Shown here: positions 1 through 5,441 of the stretch, piece after piece
Layout: the number at the start of each line of letters is the position of its first letter
How positions within the stretch are numbered: position 1 is the first letter of the stretch
Assembly (NCBI GenBank): GCA_937871605.1
Contig: CALMRM010000190.1
Coordinates: 1-6,019 of the forward strand
Direction: 5' to 3'
Length of the DNA: 6,019 nucleotides
Origin: an uncultured Terriglobus sp.
Lineage (GTDB): Bacteria; Acidobacteriota; Terriglobia; Terriglobales; Acidobacteriaceae
The notes under the pieces: generated by a model
What the model was told of the DNA's origin: nothing
The model's database searches: none
The model's input: only the letters and a program-made list of their open reading frames with translations
Made by a program: the position numbers and the translations under genes

Positions 1-297
1 GTGGATGTGCGTTCCATCTTTACCGGCATTAGTCCCCTCAGCGTCATGGATCGTTTTGCTGCCGAACGCACACGGCAGTCGCTGGTTATCCACGCGACAT
101 GGGACCTGACGTTTCTTCGCGAGTTCTCGCTGGAGGTGCTGCAGAACTTTCGGCAGCGCGGCGTCAATTTTGTGAGCCGGGTGCTGCCCTGCGGCCACTA
201 CACCACCGGCGAAACGCCCTATAAATATCTGGATGGTTGGTATATGGGCTCATTCATTCACAAGGCCTACAAGCAGATGCGCGAGCGTGTTACATGA
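1..297 (+). CDS. Alpha/beta hydrolase, C-terminal part (5' end outside window)
   Basis: The frame is open from the first base and stops at TGA 295-297, so only about 98 C-terminal residues are visible. The GTG at base 1 is probably an internal valine codon. The layout fits the end of an alpha/beta-hydrolase fold. A beta strand leads into VIHATWDLTF (about residues 29-38), where Asp35 is in the usual place for the triad acid. A helix follows, then LPCGHYTTGETPY (62-74), where His66 would be the catalytic histidine. The nucleophile elbow (GxSxG) lies upstream of the window, so substrate and subfamily (esterase, peptidase or similar) cannot be judged. The stop codon overlaps the start of the next gene (ATGA), which suggests co-transcription and translational coupling. 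The fold call is moderately sure; the exact function is unknown. Confidence 0.6.
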   Translation: MDVRSIFTGISPLSVMDRFAAERTRQSLVIHATWDLTFLREFSLEVLQNFRQRGVNFVSRVLPCGHYTTGETPYKYLDGWYMGSFIHKAYKQMRERVT

Positions 298-782
298 AGC
301 TGAACCTGCTCTTAAAGCGCCGTCATCCTGAGCGAAGCGAAGGATCCCGAGACACTTGCGGTCGCCACGAACGATGGAGATTTTTCGCGAGAAAGCGTGA
401 AGCAGCTTTGCCACTTCCAACTGCTTCGGGGTCCTTCGTCGCTTCGCTCCTCAGGATGACAGCGGTGTGTATCACGCTCACCGGCTGCCGCAGCACGCCA
501 CCGCCCAAACCGCTGGCTGAGTTGACCCCGGCAGAGCAGGTGGGCCATGCCGACTTTGTCACAAACTGCGGCACCTGCCATTACGACCGCGAGACAGGTT
601 CGCTGCATGGCCCTTCGCTGCTGGGTGTGTACAAGAAGCCCTACCTGCCCAGCGGCGCGCCCGCCAACGACGAGCGTATCCGCAACACTATCCTGCATGG
701 CCGTGGCAACATGCCCGCGCTCGCGGGCACAGTCAGCGACGAGCAGATCAGCAGCATTTTGCTATACCTGCATACCCTGTAA
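294..782 (+). CDS. Class I c-type cytochrome lipoprotein, signal region interrupted by a repeat
   Basis: A small monoheme cytochrome c, expected to carry electrons at the periplasmic face of a membrane. The heme-binding motif CGTCH is at 567-581 (residues 92-96 from the 294 start). Met140 in GRGNMPAL is the likely distal heme ligand, and the C-terminal helix DEQISSILLYLHTL fits the class I fold. ITLTGC is a good lipobox with Cys65 (486-488) as the acylated residue, giving a mature protein of about 98 residues. I chose ATG 294 because it overlaps the upstream stop as ATGA and begins MKLNLLLK, a typical signal-peptide start. A 139-bp palindromic repeat separates that start from the lipobox, so about 47 extra residues (HPERSEGS and onward) now interrupt the signal. 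Alternatives are ATG 456, inside the repeat's right arm, which leaves only ten residues before the Cys and no basic residue, or a longer start upstream at 237. The cytochrome identity is firm; the true start and whether the protein is still exported are open. Confidence 0.8.
   Translation: MKLNLLLKRRHPERSEGSRDTCGRHERWRFFARKREAALPLPTASGSFVASLLRMTAVCITLTGCRSTPPPKPLAELTPAEQVGHADFVTNCGTCHYDRETGSLHGPSLLGVYKKPYLPSGAPANDERIRNTILHGRGNMPALAGTVSDEQISSILLYLHTL
322..460 (+). repeat. Palindromic interspersed repeat (HPERSEGS type) inside the cytochrome gene
   Basis: The left arm, 322-345, begins GTCATCCTGAGCGAAGCGAA. It is matched in inverted orientation by the right arm, about 432-460, which ends GCTTCGCTCCTCAGGATGAC. 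The arms differ by small insertions (an extra T near 440 and extra bases near 449-451). About 85 bp of non-palindromic sequence lies between them. Arms of this kind, translated as HPERSEGS on one strand and ILRSEATKDP on the other, are common dispersed repeats in several high-GC phyla including Acidobacteriota; this is recalled, not searched. AGCG occurs just outside both ends (316-319 and 461-464), which is too short to prove a target duplication. The element carries no gene of its own, so it would be a REP or MITE-like non-autonomous element. Confidence 0.8.
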
Positions 783-796
783 GGAAAGGAGCGCAC

Positions 797-1213
797 ATGC
801 CCGAAGAGACCGCCCCGCAACGCATCAAGCTGCCGCCCGGCTCCGTACCGCCCGCACCACGTGACTCTGACGGCCCGCGCATGCTGCCTGGCATGGCGAT
901 GATTGCCGTCTTCATGCTGTTCATCGCCCTGGCAAACGCGGTCAACGTGCTGGTTCATCGCACGGCCACGCGCCCCAGTGCGGTGTACAGCATCCTCTTC
1001 GTGTCAACCATGATTGTGCTGGGCGTGTTTGGATTTTTGCGGCTGCGGCGCTGGGGCTGGGCACTTTTGCTGGGTGGCTGCTTCTTCTACTCGCTGGGCA
1101 ATGTGGTGCTCTTCATCCAAACCCATCGGTTCGGCTACCTGCTGCCAGCCGCCTTCGCCATGGTGTTCTTCCTCTATCTGGTACGGACGGAGATTCGAGA
1201 CCGCGTCCACTGA
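797..1213 (+). CDS. Small four-helix integral membrane protein of unknown function
   Basis: A 138-residue protein that I do not recognise. It has a soluble N-terminus of about 28 residues rich in Pro and charge (PPGSVPPAPRDSDGPR). Four hydrophobic segments follow, at about residues 29-53, 61-81, 86-108 and 112-129. A basic loop RLRR (82-85) lies between the second and third, and the tail is short and charged (RTEIRDRVH). The basic loop and the charged tail suggest both ends face the cytoplasm. No catalytic or metal-binding motif is visible. ATG 797 is well supported by a GGAG Shine-Dalgarno at 788-791, five bases upstream. The gene begins 14 bp after the cytochrome stop, so the two are likely co-transcribed and may act together at the membrane, though nothing in the sequence proves it. 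Confidence 0.75.
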   Translation: MPEETAPQRIKLPPGSVPPAPRDSDGPRMLPGMAMIAVFMLFIALANAVNVLVHRTATRPSAVYSILFVSTMIVLGVFGFLRLRRWGWALLLGGCFFYSLGNVVLFIQTHRFGYLLPAAFAMVFFLYLVRTEIRDRVH

Positions 1214-1274
1214 GGTGTTCCGTGCGGCTGCGGAGGCGGCAGCTTTCCGGCAGAGGCGATACCATGGATTTGGC

Positions 1275-2366
1275 ATGGTCTTAAACGCACGGCACCCCTC
1301 CACACTTCGTTGCGCTCCCAGCGTGGCTTCGGCTGCGCTGCTGCTGTGCCTGGCGGCCACAACCGGATGCCAACAGCAGCACGGTGCCGATGTGGTGGCC
1401 AGCGTGAACGGCAAAGCGATTGGCCGGAGCGATTTGGACCGCGCCTTTACCGATGCGCAGCGGAACAAACAAGACCCGCAGCCGGAGACCGAGGAACAGG
1501 GCAAGAGCGATCGCCTGACCCTGCTGCGATCTCTGATTGACGGCGAAATCATCCAGCAACGCGCCGCCAAAATGAACCTGACCGCCACCAACGAAGAGGT
1601 CGACGCCAAGCTCACGGAGATGAAGTCGCGCTATACCGAGGAGCAGTTTGCCGAGGTGCTGAAAGAAAGCGGCCGCTCACTGGACGAGGTACGCCGCGAC
1701 CTGCGGAAGCAGATCACCCTGGACAAGCTGCTGAACAAGGAAATCAACAGCAAAATCAATGTCACAGACGCAGAAGTCTCCGGCTTTTTCAACGCACACA
1801 AAGCAGAGTTCAACCTGATTGAGGACAAACTGCATTTGGCGCAGATCGTGGTGACGAGCCAACCGGTGCAACAGGCCGGCACCGCGAACCTGCAAGGCAG
1901 CAAAGCCACGACAGACGTCGACGCTCGCAAGAAAATCGCCACACTGAAAGCACAACTGGACAGCGGGGCAGACTTTGCATCGGTTGCCGCGAACTACTCT
2001 GAAGATCCGCAAACCGCTCCCAACGGTGGCGACATGGGTTTTGTGGCAGCGTCACAGTTGCGACAGGACCCGCTCGTATTTGAGGCTGTGAGCAAACTAA
2101 GGGCAGGCGAGAACAGCGCGGTGCTGCCCATTGTGCCGCCCGGCGCGCGACAGCCCATCGGGTATGCCATGTATCGGCTGATTGCGCGCGAAGCTGCCGG
2201 GCAGCGTGACCTCAGCAATCCTGCCGTGCAGCAAAGCATCCGCGACCAGTTGCGCAGCACCCGGGAACAGTTGCTGAAAGGCGCGTATCTTGAGATCGTC
2301 CGCGATCAGGCAAAGGTGGACAACTACTACGCAGAGGAAATTTTCAAAACCGGCTCGGCGCAGTAG
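1275..2366 (+). CDS. SurA/PrsA-like peptidyl-prolyl cis-trans isomerase lipoprotein
   Basis: A 363-residue envelope folding factor that probably assists proteins in the periplasm. Residues 17-31 are hydrophobic and end in ATTGC, so Cys32 is the likely lipidation site, although Thr at -3 is weaker than the usual Leu. Residues 39-180 form a charged, largely helical SurA N-terminal-type chaperone domain beginning DVVASVNGKAIGRSDLD. A parvulin (PpiC) domain spans about 187-307. It contains HLAQIVV, a helix ADFASVAANYSEDPQTA, the signature NGGDMGF and a closing YAMYRLIARE. The last 55 residues are helical. I chose ATG 1275 because it puts a short positive n-region before the hydrophobic core; the ribosome site is weak (GGA at 1266-1268), and GTG 1215 is an alternative. 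It sits 61 bp after the membrane protein and ends just before a strong terminator. The family is certain; whether it is a general chaperone or client-specific (EpsD-like) is not. Confidence 0.88.
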   Translation: MVLNARHPSTLRCAPSVASAALLLCLAATTGCQQQHGADVVASVNGKAIGRSDLDRAFTDAQRNKQDPQPETEEQGKSDRLTLLRSLIDGEIIQQRAAKMNLTATNEEVDAKLTEMKSRYTEEQFAEVLKESGRSLDEVRRDLRKQITLDKLLNKEINSKINVTDAEVSGFFNAHKAEFNLIEDKLHLAQIVVTSQPVQQAGTANLQGSKATTDVDARKKIATLKAQLDSGADFASVAANYSEDPQTAPNGGDMGFVAASQLRQDPLVFEAVSKLRAGENSAVLPIVPPGARQPIGYAMYRLIAREAAGQRDLSNPAVQQSIRDQLRSTREQLLKGAYLEIVRDQAKVDNYYAEEIFKTGSAQ

Positions 2367-2387
2367 CGGTACGCGCGCAGCTTGAGC

Positions 2388-2430
2388 GCATGCGGAAAGG
2401 CCCTCCAGACTGGAGGGCCTTTCCGCGTGC
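2388..2430. terminator. Bidirectional intrinsic terminator between convergent genes
   Basis: A perfect 16-bp inverted repeat (2392-2407 with 2411-2426) surrounds a three-base loop, GAC. Four more outer pairs, including one G-U in the plus-strand RNA, extend the stem to 20 bp. The stem core is AAAGGCCC...GGGCCTTT, so both RNA strands place U-rich bases on the 3' side. It starts 22 bases after the isomerase stop (2366) and lies 12 bases from the end of the convergent TPR gene (2443), so it can end transcription from both sides. Confidence 0.88.
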
Positions 2431-2442
2431 TGGTTGGCAGAC

Positions 2443-3261
2443 CTACTGCATGGTTACGCCACCGCGCAGCTTTTCTTCCTTCTTCTTTTCTTCGTTCTGA
2501 CGTGCTCCCAGTACAGCCTGGCTCGCCTTCTCTGCCTGGGCTACATCTTCCGTCACCGCAGCAGAATTACCGCAGTCCACGTCGGCCTTGCGGCGGTACA
2601 CCAGGTTCAGGTAGGAAAAGGCGTCAGAGTAGTCGGGATTGATCTGCACAGCCTGCTGAAGGTGGTCCAACCCATCGTTCACAAGAGCGGTGTTTTGCTG
2701 TTTGAGCTGGCCACAGATGCCCTTGGTCATCTTTACATTGCCCTTGCCGTCATCGGTCAGGCCGTCCGTCGCCAGGGCTTTGCGCGCATTGTCATAGGAC
2801 TCCACCCAATCCACGAAGCCGATGGTGTAGTGCGCTTCGGCGTCCTTCGGGTCAGCCTGAATGACCTGCAACTCGTACTGCTTCGCTTCCGGATACTTCT
2901 TGATGTTGCGATAAATCGAGGCAAGCTGCTGCAGTGACACCTTGTCGCCCGGCTTCTTCTCCAGGTAGTCCTTAAAGCCGCTGATGGCATTGTTCGCGTA
3001 CTTCATGTTCTCTGGCGTGTCCAGGTTGGGCACCACCTGATAGGAGTACGCGGTCGCCAGGTACAGCTTGGCATCCAGGTAGTTGGGATCGTACTGGATG
3101 GCTTTCTGGAACGCGTTGATGGCCTGCTCGTACTGCGCATTTTTGAACGCTGCTACGCCCTTTGTGAGCTGGTCGCGGGCCTTGAGCTGGTTGCAGCCCA
3201 TGAGCATCCCGAGCGACAGCAGGAGCGCGGCTGAGGCGGAAACGCGTGCGTGAACTTTCAT
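2443..3261 (-). CDS. TPR-repeat lipoprotein
   Basis: A 272-residue protein with a clear lipoprotein signal: MKVHARVS, a hydrophobic core, and the lipobox LMGC with Cys23 acylated. It should be anchored in the envelope and face the periplasm. Tetratricopeptide repeats are visible at about residues 30-63 (AFKNAQYEQAINAFQKAIQY), 106-139 (Tyr-Pro-Glu-Ala pattern), and 193-227 (LDHLQQAVQINPDYSDAFSY). A longer helical stretch lies between the first and second. Cys183 and Cys230 could form a disulfide. The tail is highly charged (NEEKKKEEK). TPR domains bind other proteins, so a scaffold role is likely; the partner is unknown. The start ATG 3261 has the Shine-Dalgarno AAGGAGA at 3272-3278. The frame stays open to 3495 upstream, but that part has no signal character. 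The gene follows the ton operon on the same strand, behind a strong terminator, so it probably has its own promoter. Confidence 0.87.
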   Translation of the reverse strand: MKVHARVSASAALLLSLGMLMGCNQLKARDQLTKGVAAFKNAQYEQAINAFQKAIQYDPNYLDAKLYLATAYSYQVVPNLDTPENMKYANNAISGFKDYLEKKPGDKVSLQQLASIYRNIKKYPEAKQYELQVIQADPKDAEAHYTIGFVDWVESYDNARKALATDGLTDDGKGNVKMTKGICGQLKQQNTALVNDGLDHLQQAVQINPDYSDAFSYLNLVYRRKADVDCGNSAAVTEDVAQAEKASQAVLGARQNEEKKKEEKLRGGVTMQ

Positions 3262-3309
3262 TGAGCGAAGATCTCCTTCAAATGCCGCATACAAGCAGGT
3301 GCTGGTAAA

Positions 3310-3334
3310 ACGCGAAAGCAGTTGGGCTTCGCGT
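3310..3334 (-). promoter_or_regulatory. Small hairpin in the putative leader of the TPR gene
   Basis: ACGCGAA at 3310-3316 pairs with TTCGCGT at 3328-3334. Two further G-C pairs form beyond a single-base bulge, giving a nine-pair stem around a six-base loop. It lies about 50-75 bases upstream of the TPR start codon, just downstream of the candidate -10 box, so it would sit at the 5' end of the message. It could be a stabilising 5' stem; chance is also possible. Confidence 0.3.
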
Positions 3335-3341
3335 GGACATG

Positions 3342-3347
3342 ATTGTA
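3342..3347 (-). promoter_or_regulatory. Candidate -10 box for the TPR lipoprotein gene
   Basis: On the minus strand these bases read TACAAT, five of six matches to the housekeeping -10 consensus, about 80 bases upstream of the start codon. No convincing -35 hexamer is found 16-18 bases further upstream, so the call is tentative. A separate promoter is expected here because a strong terminator isolates this gene from the ton operon. Confidence 0.25.
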
Positions 3348-3537
3348 CCCGCAGACGAACACAGCTTACCAGCATTGCGTGAACAGATAACTCCCGTCGC
3401 AGCGGGCCATCCCCGTCACAGCATTGCAGAGCGCCGGAGCGATGCAAGTGAGAGAAGCATACATCGGCAGGCGCCCAGCACGACCTCGCCGCCAACCAAA
3501 ACTGTAGTGATACTTAGAGCTATATCAGGTAAACGAG

Positions 3538-3568
3538 AAAAGGGCGATGAAAGTCTCATCGCCCTTTT
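3538..3568 (-). terminator. Intrinsic terminator of the ton operon
   Basis: Read on the minus strand, a perfect 13-bp stem (AAAAGGGCGATGA and its complement) encloses the five-base loop GACTT, and the RNA continues TTTTCTCGTTT. It begins 14 bases after the stop codon of the second exbD. The stem, T-run and position are textbook for a rho-independent terminator. Confidence 0.9.
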
Positions 3569-3581
3569 GCACCGGAGTGCC

Positions 3582-4019
3582 TTACTTGCCAGCTTCGACT
3601 GCCGGGGTAATGATGCCGATGTTATCCACGCCCGCTGCATGGCCGTCATTGATGACGGGCAGCACCTGGCCGAAGTCCAGATCCTTGTCACCCTTCACGA
3701 ACATGACCTTATCGTTGCGGGTGGCGAAGATGTCCGTTAACTTCTCTGTCATCTGCGACAGATTCACGGTATCTTCATTGATCTTGTACGACGGGCCCGC
3801 TGCGCCATTTGGTTGAATCTGAATGACCACCGTCCGCTTGTCCGGCTCGTCATTCACGTGGTCCTTCTTTGGTGGCTGCGGTACGAGCGTGTCCAAGCCG
3901 CGAACCGTGTTTGGCTGGATCACCATGAAGATGATCAGCAGCACCAGAAGAACGTCGATGAGCGGCGTCACGTTGATGTCAGACCGTGCGCCCTTACCGC
4001 CTCCGCCTCCCATACCCAT
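3582..4019 (-). CDS. exbD: ExbD-family biopolymer transport protein (second copy)
   Basis: A 145-residue ExbD/TolR-family subunit of the proton-driven inner-membrane motor that energises TonB. A short Gly-rich cytoplasmic start (MGMGGGGGKGARSDINVTP) leads into one transmembrane helix at about residues 20-40. Asp22 in PLIDVLLVLLIIFMV corresponds to the essential Asp25 of E. coli ExbD. The rest is a periplasmic domain, with a Pro- and charge-rich linker (about 45-60) and the family's C-terminal fold, containing VMFVKGDKDLDFGQVLPVI. ATG 4019 is chosen over GTG 4049 because it has a strong Shine-Dalgarno at good spacing. The periplasmic linker makes it slightly longer than the copy upstream, from which it clearly diverges outside the helix. 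It is the last gene of the operon and is followed by a terminator. Confidence 0.93.
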   Translation of the reverse strand: MGMGGGGGKGARSDINVTPLIDVLLVLLIIFMVIQPNTVRGLDTLVPQPPKKDHVNDEPDKRTVVIQIQPNGAAGPSYKINEDTVNLSQMTEKLTDIFATRNDKVMFVKGDKDLDFGQVLPVINDGHAAGVDNIGIITPAVEAGK

Positions 4020-4025
4020 AGTGAA

Positions 4026-4035
4026 CTCTCCCTTT
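4026..4035 (-). promoter_or_regulatory. Ribosome binding site that sets the second exbD start
   Basis: The minus strand reads AAAGGGAGAG here, six bases upstream of ATG 4019. This favours that start over GTG 4049, which would place the ribosome site inside the coding region. It directly follows a 14-base palindrome. Confidence 0.7.
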
Positions 4036-4048
4036 GGCCCGCGGGCCA
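4035..4048. repeat. 14-base perfect palindrome next to the exbD ribosome site
   Basis: TGGCCCGCGGGCCA is its own reverse complement. In RNA it can form a five-pair GC-rich stem with loop CGCG, ending at the first base of the ribosome binding site of the second exbD. It lies in the 73-bp gap between the two exbD genes. It could affect translation initiation, or be a protein-binding palindrome, or be chance in GC-rich DNA. Confidence 0.5.
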
Positions 4049-4092
4049 CATCGTAGTCATTGTCGCCAGGTTGATCCCAGCGGCAGTGTTGT

Positions 4093-4515
4093 TTAGATTA
4101 GCGGCTTCTCTGCGAGCATGCCCAGCTGGCTGACGCCGGCGGCACGAATACCATCTACTGCAGCCATCACCTTGCCATAGTTGGCGCGCTGGTCGCCGCG
4201 GAAGTATACGCGCTTGTCCGTCTTATTCTCGAGCTTGGCGCTGATCTTGGCACCGAGATCGTCGGCGCTGACTGCGTCACCACCCAGGAAGGTTTTGCCA
4301 TCGCGGGTGACTGCCACCACGATCGAGTCTTCCTTGTTGGCATCTTCCATGATGACCGCCGCGGTGGAAGGCGGCAGTTCGACGTTGACCTTGTTGTTGA
4401 GCATGGGGGTGACCACCATGAAGATAATCAGCAGCACCAGCATCACGTCCACCATGGGCGTCACGTTGATGTCTGAGTTCACCTGCTTGCCTACGTCACG
4501 ACTTGCCTGCGCCAT
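4093..4515 (-). CDS. exbD: ExbD-family biopolymer transport protein (first copy)
   Basis: A 140-residue ExbD/TolR-family motor subunit. The cytoplasmic N-terminus (MAQASRDVGKQVNSDINVTP) is followed by one transmembrane helix at about residues 21-40. Asp23 in PMVDVMLVLLIIFMVV is the equivalent of E. coli ExbD Asp25, the proton-path residue. The periplasmic domain (about 45-140) shows the family pattern, with VYFRGDQRANYGKVMAAVDGIRAAG near the end broken here as VYFRGDQRANYGKVMAA, then a conserved Gly-containing helix. ATG 4515 has GGAG at 4524-4527, eight bases upstream. It lies 84 bp after exbB, across a long hairpin, and 73 bp before the second exbD. Both copies keep the key Asp, so both could work, either as a heterodimer in one motor or in separate motors. 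Confidence 0.94.
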   Translation of the reverse strand: MAQASRDVGKQVNSDINVTPMVDVMLVLLIIFMVVTPMLNNKVNVELPPSTAAVIMEDANKEDSIVVAVTRDGKTFLGGDAVSADDLGAKISAKLENKTDKRVYFRGDQRANYGKVMAAVDGIRAAGVSQLGMLAEKPLI

Positions 4516-4559
4516 AACGACGACTCCGTTCTTGCCTGAGACATTCAGTAGTACTTAAA

Positions 4560-4593
4560 GTCAGGCGAGAGCCATTGACGGCTCCCGCCTGAC
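4560..4593 (-). promoter_or_regulatory. Intra-operon hairpin between exbB and the first exbD
   Basis: GTCAGGCG...CGCCTGAC arms of 14 bases (4560-4573 and 4580-4593) enclose a six-base loop. The one imperfect position is an A-C mismatch in plus-strand RNA but a G-U pair in the minus-strand message, so the stem is continuous only in the operon transcript. The RNA then runs TTTAAGTAC, a short U-tract. It begins 7 bases after the exbB stop. It could be a leaky terminator or a 3'-end stabiliser that makes exbB mRNA more abundant than exbD mRNA. Confidence 0.7.
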
Positions 4594-4599
4594 CGGCGC

Positions 4600-5355
4600 T
4601 TAGCGCTGCGACTGCTTGATGAAGTAATCCACCAGCTCAGACGAGCTGTTATCCATCTCCACGTCGAAGGACTCAACCTTGTTGGTGAAGTAGTTGAAGC
4701 ACATTACGGCGGGGATGGCCACGAGCAGGCCGAAGGCCGTCGTCACCAGGGCTTCCGAGATACCACCGGCAACTGCGCCGATACCAGAGGTCTTCTGGGT
4801 GGCGATCTGCTGGAAGGCGTGCAGGATGCCGATCACGGTGCCGAACAGGCCGATGAACGGTGCTGTCGAACCGATGGTCGCCAGCGAACCCAGGCCGCGC
4901 TTCAGCTTGGCGTGCACGATGGCTTCCGAGCGCTCCAGGGCGCGCTTCGAAGACTCGATCTGCTCGTCGGAGATCGCGCCGCCGGAACCGTAGGAGCGGA
5001 ACTCCTGCAGGCCAGCCGTGACAACTTCCGCGAGGTGAGACTTCTTGGAGCGGTCGGCAACCTTGATTGCCTCGTCCAGGCGGCCGTCCTTGAGGGCACC
5101 GGCAACCTTGGGCGCGAACTCACGCGACTGCTTGCGGGCAGCCGAGAAGTACAAGGCGCGATCGATCATGACGGCCAGCGACCAGATGGACATGATGAAC
5201 AGGATGCCGACGACCACAAGGTCAATCCAGCCCATGTTCTTCAACATGCCGAGAACGGAAAAGCCCGAGGAGGCAGCGCCGCCCTCTTCCTGGAAAAACA
5301 TGCCGAGCGTGGCAGGTACGTGGGCGAAGCTTGCTGCTGCGTGAGCGAGAATCAC
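4600..5355 (-). CDS. exbB: ExbB/MotA-family proton channel subunit
   Basis: A 251-residue inner-membrane protein forming the pentameric stator around ExbD that uses proton-motive force to energise TonB. An N-terminal stretch of about 43 residues precedes TM1 (44-64, WIDLVVVGILFIMSIWSLAV). A cytoplasmic helical domain spans about 70-150. TM2 (about 157-184) contains PFIGLFGTVIGI, and TM3 (about 199-222) contains ISEALVTTAFGLLVAIPAV. Thr173, Glu201 and Thr206 match E. coli ExbB Thr148, Glu176 and Thr181 in identity and spacing, so the channel residues are intact. GTG 5355 is the start, supported by AGGAGGA nine bases upstream and by the lack of an ATG in a better position. It lies between tonB and exbD; a hairpin is found in both flanking gaps. 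Confidence 0.95.
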   Translation of the reverse strand: MILAHAAASFAHVPATLGMFFQEEGGAASSGFSVLGMLKNMGWIDLVVVGILFIMSIWSLAVMIDRALYFSAARKQSREFAPKVAGALKDGRLDEAIKVADRSKKSHLAEVVTAGLQEFRSYGSGGAISDEQIESSKRALERSEAIVHAKLKRGLGSLATIGSTAPFIGLFGTVIGILHAFQQIATQKTSGIGAVAGGISEALVTTAFGLLVAIPAVMCFNYFTNKVESFDVEMDNSSSELVDYFIKQSQR

Positions 5356-5364
5356 GAGATTCAG

Positions 5365-5371
5365 TCCTCCT
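5365..5371 (-). promoter_or_regulatory. Ribosome binding site that sets the exbB GTG start
   Basis: The minus strand reads AGGAGGA, close to the full Shine-Dalgarno consensus, nine bases before GTG 5355. The nearest in-frame ATG downstream (Met19) has no comparable site, so the GTG start is preferred. Confidence 0.7.
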
Positions 5372-5413
5372 AGTTAGCCGTACACCTGGGGCGTACGTGA
5401 AGATTTCGGTTGG

Positions 5414-5441
5414 GCAGGGCCGGGATAGGTTCCGGCCCCGC
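5414..5441 (-). promoter_or_regulatory. Intra-operon GC-rich hairpin between tonB and exbB
   Basis: In the minus-strand RNA, bases 5441-5432 pair with 5423-5414, giving a ten-pair stem with nine Watson-Crick pairs and one G-U around an eight-base loop. The core is GGGCCGG/CCGGCCC. It lies in the 133-bp gap between the tonB stop and the exbB ribosome site. No U-tract follows, so it is less likely a terminator than an mRNA processing or stability element. Confidence 0.5.

Larger units (their letters stand above)
3262..3581 (-). other. 320-bp intergenic region between exbD and the TPR gene
   Basis: I see no gene here. The frames open across it (for example upstream of the TPR start and on the plus strand) have no good start site, no recognisable domain, and Cys- and Ser-rich composition typical of shadow frames. 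It holds the terminator of the ton operon at one end, and a candidate -10 box, a small hairpin and the Shine-Dalgarno of the TPR gene at the other. The middle part, about 3350-3530, has nothing I can assign; a small RNA cannot be excluded by eye. Confidence 0.6.

Noticed and set aside
322..460. CRISPR array or transcription terminator reading of the repeat
   Set aside because: There is only one inverted pair with no regular direct repeats, and the arms are about 85 bp apart with no T-run, so neither fits.
312..698. Open frames on the minus strand across the cytochrome gene
   Set aside because: They are translations of the palindromic repeat and of the antisense of the cytochrome; the plus frame carries the heme motif and lipobox.
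1014..1274. N-terminal extension of the isomerase frame upstream of 1275
   Set aside because: It overlaps the membrane protein gene in another frame, is rich in Cys, Trp and Ser, and would bury the lipoprotein signal.
3262..3495. Upstream extension of the TPR lipoprotein frame
   Set aside because: The added residues look non-coding, and a good ribosome site with a lipoprotein signal marks the start at 3261.
3333..3740. Plus-strand frame spanning the intergenic region and exbD
   Set aside because: It crosses the ton terminator, has no ribosome site, and runs antisense to a clear ExbD.
3582..4515. TolR rather than ExbD identity for the paired genes
   Set aside because: TolR and ExbD share one family, but the adjacent gene has a TonB C-terminal domain and no Tol or Pal gene is visible, so ExbD is the better name.
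4819..5373. Long plus-strand frame opposite exbB
   Set aside because: It is a shadow of exbB in GC-rich DNA with no recognisable domain; exbB has all motor residues and a strong ribosome site.
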